DNA from: Bog-159 sp963738375
GTDB taxonomy: Bacteria > Acidobacteriota > Terriglobia > Bryobacterales > Bryobacteraceae
Assembly (NCBI GenBank): GCA_963738375.1
Contig: CAVTWL010000012.1
Location: forward strand, 310,001-374,000
Length of the DNA: 64,000 nucleotides
Direction: 5' to 3'
Part shown: piece after piece, positions 8,204 to 15,753 of the stretch
Layout: every line of letters starts with the position of its first letter
Numbering within the stretch: position 1 is the stretch's first letter
Notes under the pieces: generated by a model
Seen by the model: the letters and a program-made list of their open reading frames with translations, nothing else
Database searches by the model: none
What the model was told of the DNA's origin: nothing
Made by a program: the position numbers and the translations under genes

Positions 8204-9379
8204 TCAAGGTTTCACCACGAAGACTACTCCGTTGCCCGAAGCAACTGGACCGCTGCCGCCGTAGTAAGTAGTGCCATAGAGGTTGCCTTCCGCGTCCTGA
8301 ACCAGGCCGGCCTCGGAAAGTCCTCCGTCCTCGCCCCCCGTGAAATTGTACAGCACCGTCTCCGTGCCCGTCGTATCCACCTTGAACACAACTCCCTGGC
8401 GGGATGCGCCGCCGTCGGTAGCAGTGCCATAGAGATTGCCCGCCGAGTCTCGGACTAGAGCTGCCACGGGGTACGCCCCGTCCGCGCCCCCTGTGAAGCT
8501 ATACAGCACCGTCTCAGTTCCGGTCGTATCCAGCTTGAACACGACTCCGGAGGCGCCGATACCAGCGGATTGGGTCGTGCCGTACAGATTGCCTGCCGAG
8601 TCTCGGATCAGACCTGCGATGGGATACCCGCCGTCCGTGCCCCCGCTGAAGCTGTACAGCACCGTCTCGCTTCCGGTCCTATCCAGCTTGAACACAACTC
8701 CCCAGTTCGACGCGCCGCCGCCGGCAGTAGTGCCATAAAGGTTACCTGCCGAGTCTCGGATCAGAGGCGCCGACGGCTCGTCCCCGTCGGCCCCTCCCGT
8801 GAAGTGGTGCAGCACCGTCTCGGTTCCGGTCGTATCCAGCTTGAACACAACTCCCGCGCCCCATCCCCCGCCGCCGAAAGTAGTGCCATAAAGGTTGCCG
8901 GCCGAGTCTTGTATCAGACTTGCGTAGGGGTTTGCCCCATCCAGCTTTCCCGTGAAACTGTACAGCACCGTCTCTGTGCCCGTCGTATCGACCTTGAACA
9001 CGACTCCCATGCCCGATGCGCCGCCGCCGGAAGTAGTGCCATAAAGATTGCCCGCCCGGTCTCGGAATAGACCTGCGTAGGGGACGGCCCCATCCGCTCC
9101 CCCAGTGAAGCTGTGCAGCGCGGTCTCGCCGGTCTTGTTCAGTTTGAAAACTACTCCCAAGCCCGCTGCGCCACCCCCGGAAGTAGTGCCATAAAGATTG
9201 CCTGCCGAGTCCCGGACCAGATGTCCGTACTGGCTCGGGTTACGCCCGTCCGCCCCGGTGAATCTGTTCAGAACCATATACGTCTGCGCCCGCGACACTG
9301 GCGTCCCAACGGTGGTAACGAACATTGTCCCCATGGCCAGCGCGAATATACCGCGCCGGTGCTGCCGTGAACCATTCAT
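8204..9379 (-). CDS. Secreted GloVer-repeat protein
   Basis: This 391-residue protein carries an N-terminal signal peptide ending near PVSRAQT and seven copies of a repeat of about 51 residues. Each copy contains a hydrophobic VVFKLD/VD stretch, a TGTETVLYSFTGG motif, and RDSAGNLYGTT. These are the marks of the 'choice-of-anchor tandem repeat GloVer' family, named after the G-VVFKL / LYGT theme, which is common in Acidobacteria and is thought to form a beta-propeller-like surface protein. No anchor sequence is visible after the last repeat, which ends NGVVFVVKP. The function is unknown. The gene is preceded by 199 bases with no other gene and is probably transcribed alone. Confidence 0.85.
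   Translation of the reverse strand: MNGSRQHRRGIFALAMGTMFVTTVGTPVSRAQTYMVLNRFTGADGRNPSQYGHLVRDSAGNLYGTTSGGGAAGLGVVFKLNKTGETALHSFTGGADGAVPYAGLFRDRAGNLYGTTSGGGASGMGVVFKVDTTGTETVLYSFTGKLDGANPYASLIQDSAGNLYGTTFGGGGWGAGVVFKLDTTGTETVLHHFTGGADGDEPSAPLIRDSAGNLYGTTAGGGASNWGVVFKLDRTGSETVLYSFSGGTDGGYPIAGLIRDSAGNLYGTTQSAGIGASGVVFKLDTTGTETVLYSFTGGADGAYPVAALVRDSAGNLYGTATDGGASRQGVVFKVDTTGTETVLYNFTGGEDGGLSEAGLVQDAEGNLYGTTYYGGSGPVASGNGVVFVVKP
8224..9250 (-). repeat. Seven in-frame coding repeats of the GloVer gene
   Basis: The segment 'NLYGTT/A' recurs seven times at about 153-base steps, with conserved DNA around 'gtgccata(a/g)agattgcc' on the plus strand. The copies are diverged, in frame, and have no spacers, so this is a protein repeat and not a CRISPR array. 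Confidence 0.85.
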
Positions 9380-9578
9380 AAATCCCCCTCTTTTGCATTC
9401 CGATTATACCGTTGTCCACTCAGGCCCGCGCACGCAGCTTGAGGAATTGGCTAAGAATGAGTGGCGGGGGCCGTGCTGAATCACAACTTTTTAAAATATC
9501 GTAACTGCCAGTTATATCAATAACTTGCACCAACTCGCGACCGTCTCCGTTTTAACCCCATGCTACCTTCACCTCGAA

Positions 9579-10295
9579 ATGGAACACTTGGCAACCGCCC
9601 TCACCAGCATCCAGCAGCAAGTCGTCGACGCCCTCGCCGCGGGCGCGTCATTCTCCGCTGCCGCTCAAACCCATCGCATCAACCGCGTCACCATCTACCG
9701 TTGGGTGAAAACCATCCCTCAATTCGCCGCCGCCATTGAATTCCAGCGCGCCGAATTCGCCCTCGCCCGCCGCGAACAACTCCAGTTGCTCGATTCCCGC
9801 GCCATCGACGCCCTCTTGGGCATCCTCGTGAATCCCAAGTCTTCTCCCTCCGTCCTCTTAAGAGCGGCCAAATTCGTCCTCGAGCGCAAGCAATCCTCCA
9901 AAGCCGCCTGGTGTATGACCGGCCTCGATCCCGCCTCCGCCGGCGATGCCATCCCCGATTCCTCCGCCTTCCATCCACAACCTACCCCCGGCGCCGCTGT
10001 CCCTTCCCAGCCAGAGGCCACCGTTCCCGAACCGCATCCCGCCCCCGCTCCCGAAGCGGCCCCCGCAACCCCCCAATGCAACACAATGCAACACAAATCC
10101 GGCTTTTCGCGGCATGCGGAGCCCGCGCCTTCCGCCGCCTCCCGTCCCGCTCCCCAATCGCCCAGCCTGCCGGGCTCACACGACCCTGGGCGCGATAAAT
10201 TGGTAGCGGAAATGGCCGAAATTGCAATCGAAAGCGAACAGATCGAAAGAGACGAGGCGCTAAAAGATCGAAGCATGGCTGAAAGGGCCGCCTGA
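9579..10295 (+). CDS. HTH-domain protein with Pro/Ala-rich linker
   Basis: This 238-residue protein starts with a helix-turn-helix of the resolvase/phage phBC6A51 type (QQQVVDALAAGASFSAAAQTHRINRVTIYRWVK, about residues 10-43), followed by a helical region (about 44-115) with FAAAIEFQRAEFALARREQ and LLRAAKFVLERKQ. A low-complexity Pro/Ala segment (about 140-205) leads to an acidic helical tail (MAEIAIESEQIERDEALKDRSM). Such proteins are frequent as multicopy, uncharacterised HTH proteins in Acidobacteria; the DNA target and role are unknown. A TTG at 9525 would add 18 residues, but ATG 9579 starts nearer the HTH. Neither has a clear SD. The upstream 199 bases are AT-rich near 9488-9520. Confidence 0.65.
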   Translation: MEHLATALTSIQQQVVDALAAGASFSAAAQTHRINRVTIYRWVKTIPQFAAAIEFQRAEFALARREQLQLLDSRAIDALLGILVNPKSSPSVLLRAAKFVLERKQSSKAAWCMTGLDPASAGDAIPDSSAFHPQPTPGAAVPSQPEATVPEPHPAPAPEAAPATPQCNTMQHKSGFSRHAEPAPSAASRPAPQSPSLPGSHDPGRDKLVAEMAEIAIESEQIERDEALKDRSMAERAA

Positions 10296-10337
10296 TCTTT
10301 CGTCTGCGGCCATACCCAATAATTAAGAAAGCTTTTC

Positions 10338-10366
10338 TTGACCACCACGCCCCGGTGGCGTATCCT
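10338..10366 (+). promoter_or_regulatory. Near-consensus sigma-70 promoter before the leader RNA region
   Basis: TTGACC (10338-10343), a spacer of exactly 17 bases, and TATCCT (10361-10366) match the sigma-70 consensus at 5/6 and 4/6 positions. The spacer contains the small inverted repeat CCACC/GGTGG. Predicted transcription starts near 10373, about 425 bases before the PilZ start codon. Confidence 0.6.
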
Positions 10367-10393
10367 GTGAGGAAGCTGGAGGTAAATGCAACG

Positions 10394-10507
10394 ATGATCG
10401 CTCATAATCAAGGTTCCCAAACCCAAGAGCTCGTCCGAACTTTCAGCATCCATCCGGATACCCTCAACGGTAGAGCAGCAGATGAAAATCTGCGGGTCGC
10501 GGGCTAG
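10394..10507 (+). CDS. Possible 37-residue leader peptide
   Basis: An ATG at 10394 opens 37 codons to a TAG at 10505-10507. GGAGGT at 10378-10383 lies about ten bases upstream and the predicted transcription start is near 10373. The peptide begins MIAHNQGSQTQELV and ends AADENLRVAG; it resembles no family I know. Its last third overlaps the tRNA-Phe-like sequence, so both cannot be under ordinary selection. It may be a regulatory leader peptide, or a chance frame. Confidence 0.3.
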   Translation: MIAHNQGSQTQELVRTFSIHPDTLNGRAADENLRVAG

Positions 10508-10530
10508 TTTCCCCGTTCAACCGCTGTCCG
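10452..10530 (+). pseudogene. Degenerate tRNA-Phe(GAA)-like element
   Basis: The sequence from CCGGATA through GGTAGAGCAG and TGAAAATCTGC to GGGTCG reproduces the 5' half, D-arm and anticodon arm of a bacterial tRNA-Phe, including the GAA anticodon. It has one extra C before the D-stem, and the anticodon loop has six bases instead of seven. The T-arm is not canonical (CGGG-CTAGTTTC-CCCG) and neither a paired 3' acceptor half nor CCA is present. It is therefore not a working tRNA. It could be a tRNA remnant or a tRNA-like mimic within the leader RNA. Confidence 0.4.
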
Positions 10531-10798
10531 TCTGACAGCTAAACCCGAGAGTTCCAGGCTTGGCTCCAGCCGCCCGCCATCTAGACCAACGTCCATTTCG
10601 CGGGACCGGCATCGGCGCCTCTGCTCTACGCTTCTTACCTTCTGCGAACCATTTCGTTCCGCCGGATGTCATTGGCGCGGCTTTAGTCCGCTCTGTGTAA
10701 GACCCGTTGGTAGCCGAGAAGTCAGGTCTGGAAATCTCAACTTCTCTGAGAATCCCTGGCAGTTCGCCCCACGAATCGTTGTGGAGTCAGGGTCTCAC

Positions 10799-11131
10799 AT
10801 GCGGCGGCACCCTCGCTTGCCGTGTGCCCTCTTGCTCAACGTCTCCTGGAAGGACTCCCGGAGCAATGTTCAGAAGATCCGCGCCAAGTGCCTGGACCTT
10901 TCCGCCGAAGGCGCGCGCCTCGAAACCGCTGTCCCCATTCCCCTCCGCACCACCGTAACCCTCCATTGCGATCGCTACGGCAGCCTCGGCGCAGCCTCCG
11001 TTCGCCACTGCGTCCGCAAAGTCCTGAAATACTCCATCGGCCTCGAATTCAACTCGTCCCTCACCCTCGCCAATCAATCCCGCAAGCGTTGCCTGCAGGA
11101 ACTCGAGCCGCCTGCCGATAGTCATGCATGA
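10799..11131 (+). CDS. Single-domain PilZ protein (c-di-GMP receptor)
   Basis: This 110-residue protein is a PilZ domain with nothing attached. Both c-di-GMP-binding motifs are intact: RxxxR as R2-R-H-P-R6 at the N-terminus and DxSxxG as D33-L-S-A-E-G38. The family strand signature LKYSIGLEF follows at about residues 80-88. Such proteins act as small c-di-GMP-sensing partners. ATG 10799 is chosen because AGGG lies six bases upstream and it places the RxxxR motif at the usual site; a GTG at 10781 would add six residues. The stop overlaps the ATG of the ATPase gene (ATGA at 11128-11131), so the two are translationally coupled and probably work together. Confidence 0.85.
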   Translation: MRRHPRLPCALLLNVSWKDSRSNVQKIRAKCLDLSAEGARLETAVPIPLRTTVTLHCDRYGSLGAASVRHCVRKVLKYSIGLEFNSSLTLANQSRKRCLQELEPPADSHA

Positions 11132-12390
11132 CTGCTCCCCAAGTATCCCTCGCCGCGCGCTCCCTCTTCTGGCCCACCCCGCCCGATTCGCTCACCGATC
11201 TCGATATTGTTCCCACCCTCGTCCAGGATCTTTTCGTCCGCGCCGTCCGCGAGCAGGGACAGTCATCCATGCGATCCCTGCGCGAGCGCCTCAAGCTGCC
11301 GCCAACCGTTCTTGATCCCGTCTTCCGGCAGCTCCGCCAGCAGGCATATCTCGATGTCAAAGGCATGCAGGGTAACGACTACCAGTTCGGGCTCACTGCC
11401 TCCGGCAAGGCTCTTGCCGCCGAGCGCGCCTCAATTTGCGCCTACTCAGGCGCCGCGCCCGTTTGCCTCTCCGTTTATGATCGCGCCGTCCGCGAACAGG
11501 CGGCCCATGTCCGCGTCAGCCGCGATAGCCTTCGCCGTGCCTTGGGCGATCTTGTCGTTCCCGAATCCTTGCTCGACCAACTCGGTCCCGCGCTCATTTC
11601 GCAGAAAGCGCTGTTCCTCTACGGACCCACCGGCAATGGCAAAACCAGCCTCGCCGAACGCCTCCTGCGCGTCTATGAAGACGCCATCCTCATCCCTTAC
11701 GCGCTCGAAATCTCCGGCTACATCATCACCTTGTTCGATCCTGTCCTGCACCGCCCCCTCGACCGGCAGCCCGAGGATCTCGACCCTCGCTGGGTGCTCT
11801 GCCATCGCCCGTCCGTCACCGTCGGCGGCGAACTCGTCTCCGAGATGTTGGAACTCCGCTCCGACGCCTCTTCCGGCATCTATTCCGCTCCCCTGCAAAT
11901 GAAGGCCAACAACGGCATCCTGGTCATCGACGATTTCGGCCGCCAGGTCATGTCCCCGCGCGACCTGCTCAACCGCTGGATTGTCCCTCTCGATCGCCGC
12001 GTCGACTATCTCACCCTCCATCACGGCCAAAAACTTTGCATCCCCTTCGAAGTCATGGTCGTCTTCGCCACCAACCTCGATCCCTCCGAACTCGCCGACG
12101 AAGCCTTCCTCCGCCGCATTCACAATAAGATCTACGTCGACCCGGTAACGCCCGTCTGTTTCCGGGAAATCCTCGCCCGCGTGCTCAATGAACGGGGCAT
12201 CCTGTGCGACCCCGCCGCCGCCGATGATTTCGTCGCACTTTGCCTCAGCCACGGCGAGACCCTCAGAGCCTGCTACCCCGCCGATCTCTGCGACATCCTG
12301 ATATGGCGTAGCGACTACGAAGGCCGCGTTCCCAAACTGTCCCATGAAGAACTGGAGCGCGCCGCCGGCCTCTACTTCACCCGCTCTTGA
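11128..12390 (+). CDS. AAA-type ATPase with N-terminal winged-helix-like domain
   Basis: This 420-residue protein has an N-terminal winged-helix-like segment (about residues 20-95, RSLRERLKLPPTVLDPVFRQLRQQAYLDV), then an AAA ATPase core. The Walker A motif is GPTGNGKTS (166-174) and Walker B is ILVIDDFG (264-271). The sensor-1 region VVFATNLDP and an arginine-rich FLRRIHNKI box are present, and a C-terminal lid-type helical part ends near LYFTRS. It has no signal peptide. Its exact role is not known to me. It is coupled to the PilZ gene by an ATGA overlap, which suggests an ATPase whose activity or placement responds to c-di-GMP. Homologues are seen in Acidobacteria as 'ATP-binding protein'. 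Confidence 0.75.
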   Translation: MTAPQVSLAARSLFWPTPPDSLTDLDIVPTLVQDLFVRAVREQGQSSMRSLRERLKLPPTVLDPVFRQLRQQAYLDVKGMQGNDYQFGLTASGKALAAERASICAYSGAAPVCLSVYDRAVREQAAHVRVSRDSLRRALGDLVVPESLLDQLGPALISQKALFLYGPTGNGKTSLAERLLRVYEDAILIPYALEISGYIITLFDPVLHRPLDRQPEDLDPRWVLCHRPSVTVGGELVSEMLELRSDASSGIYSAPLQMKANNGILVIDDFGRQVMSPRDLLNRWIVPLDRRVDYLTLHHGQKLCIPFEVMVVFATNLDPSELADEAFLRRIHNKIYVDPVTPVCFREILARVLNERGILCDPAAADDFVALCLSHGETLRACYPADLCDILIWRSDYEGRVPKLSHEELERAAGLYFTRS

Positions 12391-12463
12391 TCCCCACCGC
12401 TGCGATAACACTCGTAAACCTGCCGCGCGCCTACACCGCGCTAAAATGAAGGGAACCACTCGC

Positions 12464-13936
12464 ATGCGCAATCATCTCCGCGGCGCGGCCCTTCTTGTAC
12501 TCTTGGTCTGCCTGTCCGCCATAGCCTCCGACGACGGTCTCGAATCCAGCGTCAAGTCCGTCACCCAGGCCTACGCCATCGTCGAAGATAACGCCGCCGA
12601 TCCCATCTCCGCCGAGCAAGCCTTTTTCCAGGGCGCCATTCCCGGCATGCTCCGCCGCCTCGACCCGCATTCCGTCTTCTTCGATCCCGGCCAGTTCGAC
12701 CAGCTCAAAAAGCTCCAGACATCCACCGATAAAGGCTTTGGCAGCGTGGTCTCCATCCTCCCTGGCCGCGTGATCGTCTTGCAGACCCTCCCCGGCACGC
12801 CCTCCGCGAAATCGGGCATCGCCCCCGGCGACGAAATCCTCGCCGTCAATGGCTATCAGCTCAATCGTCTCGATATGGAGCAGCTCATCTCGCTCCTCAC
12901 CCAGTCCCGCCAGCAGCAGGCGCAACTCGTCGTCCGCCGCCCAGGCAATGCCCGCTTCCTCACCTTTGTCCTCACCCCCGAAGAAATGCAGAGTCCCAGC
13001 GTCGAGCGCGCCTTCCTGCTCAAGCCCGGCATCGGCTATCTCCGCGTCTCCAGCTTCGACGAGAAGACCGGACGCCTCATTCGCGATGGCATCGAAAAGC
13101 TCGGCGGCCGCAACCTGAAAGGCCTCGTTATCGACCTGCGGAAGAATCCCGGCGGCTTAGTCACTTCCGCCCTCGAAACCGCCGCTCTGTTCCTCAAACC
13201 CGGATCCCGCATCGTCACCGTCCGCGGCCGCAATGTCGCCGAGAAATCCGAAGACGTGCCTTCCGGCGCCGTTCCCTACGATTTCCCGTTAGCCATCCTG
13301 GTCAACGACCGCACCGCCAGCGCTTCCGAGATTGTCTCCGGCGCCCTCCAGGATCACGATCGCGCCGTCATCATCGGCCAGGTCAGCTACGGCAAGGGTC
13401 TGGTCCAAAGCGTATACCCGCTCTCCCTGGGAACCGGACTCGCGCTCACCACCGCCCTCTACTACACGCCCAGCGGACGCTCCATTCAGAAGCCGCTCGA
13501 TTCCCGCCAGTTCGCCCTGGCCGCCGCCACCGCCCATCCCAACGGCGATGCCAAATTTCACACCGATTCCGGCCGCGAAGTCACCGGCGGCGGAGGTATC
13601 GTTCCCGACTACTTGGTCGGCCCAGCCCCCGTCACTCGTCTCGAAGTCGTCATGGAAGGCAGTGGGTCGTTCGTAACCTTCGCCACCAGCTACGTCGCGG
13701 CCCACAAAATCACCCCGGATTTCGAAGTCACACCCACCCTCCTCGACGACTTTCAGGGGTTTCTATCCCAGCGCAATATCCAACCCGGCGTCAACGAGTG
13801 GTCTGCCGAACGCGACTTCATCGTCAACCGCCTCAAGACCGAAATCGTCAACCTCAGCCTCGGGGTCGAGAAAGGCGACGAGGTCGAAGCTCACCGCGAC
13901 CCGCAAATCCTGAAAGCTCTCGAAGTCATGCGCTGA
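12464..13936 (+). CDS. S41-family C-terminal processing protease
   Basis: This 490-residue protein has a signal peptide (MRNHLRGAALLVLLVCLSAIA) and the CtpA/Prc layout: an N-terminal helical part, a PDZ domain (about residues 85-165, SVVSILPGRVIVLQTLPGTPS, IAPGDEILAVNG), and the S41 catalytic core. The Ser-Lys dyad is visible as NDRTASASEIVSG (Ser) and SYGKGLVQ (Lys). A core strand GLVIDLRKNPGG is typical. It cleaves C-terminal tails of periplasmic proteins. ATG 12464 is chosen over ATG 12446 because an AGGGA lies about eight bases upstream and the signal peptide starts there. It follows the ATPase gene by 73 bases on the same strand. The end overlaps the convergent esterase gene by 11 bases. 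Confidence 0.87.
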   Translation: MRNHLRGAALLVLLVCLSAIASDDGLESSVKSVTQAYAIVEDNAADPISAEQAFFQGAIPGMLRRLDPHSVFFDPGQFDQLKKLQTSTDKGFGSVVSILPGRVIVLQTLPGTPSAKSGIAPGDEILAVNGYQLNRLDMEQLISLLTQSRQQQAQLVVRRPGNARFLTFVLTPEEMQSPSVERAFLLKPGIGYLRVSSFDEKTGRLIRDGIEKLGGRNLKGLVIDLRKNPGGLVTSALETAALFLKPGSRIVTVRGRNVAEKSEDVPSGAVPYDFPLAILVNDRTASASEIVSGALQDHDRAVIIGQVSYGKGLVQSVYPLSLGTGLALTTALYYTPSGRSIQKPLDSRQFALAAATAHPNGDAKFHTDSGREVTGGGGIVPDYLVGPAPVTRLEVVMEGSGSFVTFATSYVAAHKITPDFEVTPTLLDDFQGFLSQRNIQPGVNEWSAERDFIVNRLKTEIVNLSLGVEKGDEVEAHRDPQILKALEVMR

Positions 13937-14879
13937 TAGCGCCGCGTTCCGCTTCCTGCCGCAGGAACGAAGCCGCCGCCGCCAGCGACTGCCGCCCTTC
14001 CGGCACGAACGGCTGAAACATCTGCCATACGTGCGGCACCACCGGCCATAACGTCAGTTCCACCTTTACCCCCGCCGCCCGCGCCCGCTTCGCTAGCTCC
14101 GTCGAATCGTCCCGCAGCGTCTCATCGCTCCCCACGTGAATCAGCATCGGCGGCAGCCCGCGCAAATCTGCATACAACGGTGACGCCAGCGGATTGTGCG
14201 CGTCGCCGCCCTCGCCCAGGTAAAACTCCTTGGCCCGCTCCAGCCCGCTCCCGTAAAACATCGCGCAGCGCTTGTCGTTCAGCCGCCTCGACTCGCCCGT
14301 CCCCACCAGGTCCGTCAGCGGCGAGAACAATACCGCCGCTGCCGGCAGCGCAGCGCCTTCGTCCCGCAGCCGGATCATCGTTGCCAGCGCCAACCCCCCG
14401 CCCGCCGAATCGCCCGCGATCGCCATCGGCATCGTCGGACCGATCTCCGCCCGCAGCGCATGCCAAACCGACACCGCATCGTCCAGTCCCGCCGGAAACA
14501 GGTGCTCCGGCGCCAGCCGGTAGTCCGGCGCATACACCCGCAAGCGCCGCTGCGCGAATCCCGTCGTATACGGCCGGTGCGTCTGCGCCGAGCACGCGAA
14601 ATACCCGCCGCCGTGCAGGTACAACAGCACCGCCGCCTCGGTATTGTCCTCCCCGGGAGCCCGTTCGGTGGCCAGCGCTCCTGCCGCCGAATCCACCTCC
14701 ACCCACTCTCCCGGAACCCCACCCAGTTGCGCCGGCGTAATCCTCACTCCCGCGGGCGCCTTGAACCTGCCGCCGTTCATGATCGCGCGCGCATGCTGCG
14801 CGCTCTTCGCCTTCGCCAGCCGCGGCTTGAACGTATGCCGCAAAACGAAACTCATCGCGTGCGCTTGCCAGCTTGCCAT
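13926..14879 (-). CDS. Alpha/beta hydrolase of the HSL/acetyl-esterase family
   Basis: This 317-residue enzyme has the hormone-sensitive-lipase (carboxylesterase family IV) signatures: the oxyanion-hole motif HGGGYF, the nucleophile elbow GDSAGGGLA, the catalytic Asp region GSDETLRDDS, and the catalytic His region in LWPVVPHVWQMF. It hydrolyses short-chain esters, and no signal peptide is visible, so it is probably cytoplasmic or released without cleavage. The 5' end faces groES divergently, with 63 bases between them. Length is normal for the family. Confidence 0.87.
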   Translation of the reverse strand: MASWQAHAMSFVLRHTFKPRLAKAKSAQHARAIMNGGRFKAPAGVRITPAQLGGVPGEWVEVDSAAGALATERAPGEDNTEAAVLLYLHGGGYFACSAQTHRPYTTGFAQRRLRVYAPDYRLAPEHLFPAGLDDAVSVWHALRAEIGPTMPMAIAGDSAGGGLALATMIRLRDEGAALPAAAVLFSPLTDLVGTGESRRLNDKRCAMFYGSGLERAKEFYLGEGGDAHNPLASPLYADLRGLPPMLIHVGSDETLRDDSTELAKRARAAGVKVELTLWPVVPHVWQMFQPFVPEGRQSLAAAASFLRQEAERGAISA

Positions 14880-14913
14880 GTCCGGTCCAGCTTCTGATCT
14901 TACCAGCGTGCGC

Positions 14914-14935
14914 TATAATCGCAACGATAAGGAGA
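14914..14935 (+). promoter_or_regulatory. Candidate -10 box and SD of groES
   Basis: TATAAT lies at 14914-14919 and AAGGAG at 14929-14934, eight bases before the ATG at 14943. I see no good -35 hexamer and no CIRCE inverted repeat (TTAGCACTC-N9-GAGTGCTAA) in the gap, so control by HrcA is not evident. Confidence 0.5.
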
Positions 14936-14942
14936 ACGGAAT

Positions 14943-15230
14943 ATGGGACTACGGCCTTTGCACGACCGCGTCGTCATCAAGCGCATGCTCGAAGGGGAAA
15001 CCATGCGCGGCAGCATCATCATTCCCGATAACGCCAAAGAGAAACCCCAGCAGGGCACCGTCATCGCCGTCGGCAACGGCAAGCTCATGGAAACCGGCGA
15101 ACGCACCCCGCCCGAGGTTAAGGCCGGCGACCGCATCCTCTTCGGCAAGTATTCCGGCTCCGAGGTCAAGATCGAAGGCGAGGAAGTCCTCATCCTCAAG
15201 GAAGACGAAATCCTCGGCGTCGTCGAATAG
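14943..15230 (+). CDS. groES: Co-chaperonin GroES
   Basis: This 95-residue protein is a complete GroES, the lid of the GroEL folding chamber. Signatures are LRPLHDRVVIKRM at the start, the mobile loop around GETMRGSIIIPDNAKEKPQQG, VIAVGNGK, and a C-terminal GDRILFGKYSGSEVKIEGEEVLILKEDEILGVVE. It stands alone: 13 bases after its stop the convergent DinB gene ends, so no groEL follows. This is either a stand-alone cognate for a GroEL elsewhere or an extra copy. Confidence 0.95.
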   Translation: MGLRPLHDRVVIKRMLEGETMRGSIIIPDNAKEKPQQGTVIAVGNGKLMETGERTPPEVKAGDRILFGKYSGSEVKIEGEEVLILKEDEILGVVE

Positions 15231-15243
15231 TTTCGCGTCCGAA

Positions 15244-15753
15244 TCAGAACTCGTATTGCGTCGGCTTGATGTTCTTCAGCCGCAGGTACACGATGCACTG
15301 GCCCCGGTGATGCGCCGTGTGATCGGTTGCCAGCAGCAGCAGTTCCATTCCAGTCATCTTGCCCGCCGGCGAGTCGAACGTCTGCATCATCCGTTCATGC
15401 TGCACACTGCCCAGCGCTTTGATGCAGAAATCGTACGATTCGTTCAGCGTCTTCAACACCGATGCTTTGTCGAATTTCGTCGGCTTGGCGATCGGATCCT
15501 TCTCCCCCGAAAGCGTCGCGACGAAGAACGAGTTCGCCCCCGCGATGTGCGCCATCTGCTCGCCGAAACTCATCTCGTCTTTGTTCGGTTTGAACGAGTA
15601 GTCCTCCGCCGGCATCTGCTCCGCCAGTGCGATCACGTACTTCTTGGAAGTCTTCCAGTGATCTACAATCGCGGACGGAAGTCCGCCCTCCTGTGCCAAT
15701 GCGGGCAGCACCATGGCTGCTCCTATCAGTAACGCCGTCGTCAGTCGATACAT
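15244..15753 (-). CDS. Secreted DinB-family protein
   Basis: This 169-residue protein has an N-terminal signal peptide (MYRLTTALLIGAAMVLPALAQ) and a DinB/YfiT-type four-helix bundle. The metal-binding His triad is suggested by HIAGANSF and the pair in DHTAHHRGQ, the family signature preceding the last helix. DinB proteins are typically thiol-dependent or metal-dependent transferases and hydrolases; the reaction here is unknown. ATG 15753 is supported by AGGAGG ten bases upstream; the longer frame continues upstream with unlikely composition. It converges with groES. A signal peptide on a DinB protein is unusual outside Acidobacteria. Confidence 0.85.
   Translation of the reverse strand: MYRLTTALLIGAAMVLPALAQEGGLPSAIVDHWKTSKKYVIALAEQMPAEDYSFKPNKDEMSFGEQMAHIAGANSFFVATLSGEKDPIAKPTKFDKASVLKTLNESYDFCIKALGSVQHERMMQTFDSPAGKMTGMELLLLATDHTAHHRGQCIVYLRLKNIKPTQYEF

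Larger units (their letters stand above)
10373..10798 (+). ncRNA. Candidate structured leader or non-coding RNA upstream of PilZ-AAA
   Basis: Between the promoter at 10338-10366 and the PilZ gene there are about 425 bases with several perfect stems: GCAGAT-GAAA-ATCTGC with a GNRA tetraloop (10478-10493), CTGTC-CGTCT-GACAG (10524-10538), a CCAC...GTGG hairpin directly before the PilZ SD (10769-10784), and a long-range 9-base complement between 10470-10478 (GTAGAGCAG) and 10621-10629 (CTGCTCTAC). The first part overlaps a small ORF and a tRNA-Phe-like element. This may be a long 5' leader of the PilZ operon or a separate RNA. It is inferred from sequence only; I do not recognise an Rfam class, and no tmRNA, RNase P or SRP signature is present. 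Confidence 0.35.

Noticed and set aside
8224..9250. Repeats as a minisatellite or CRISPR array
   Set aside because: They encode the 51-residue GloVer units.
10460..10510. tmRNA with tag AADENLRVAG
   Set aside because: The tag-like end is striking, but the 5' GGTTTCGAC-type segment and the 3' T-arm with TTCGA are both missing, and the D-arm/anticodon pattern fits tRNA-Phe better.
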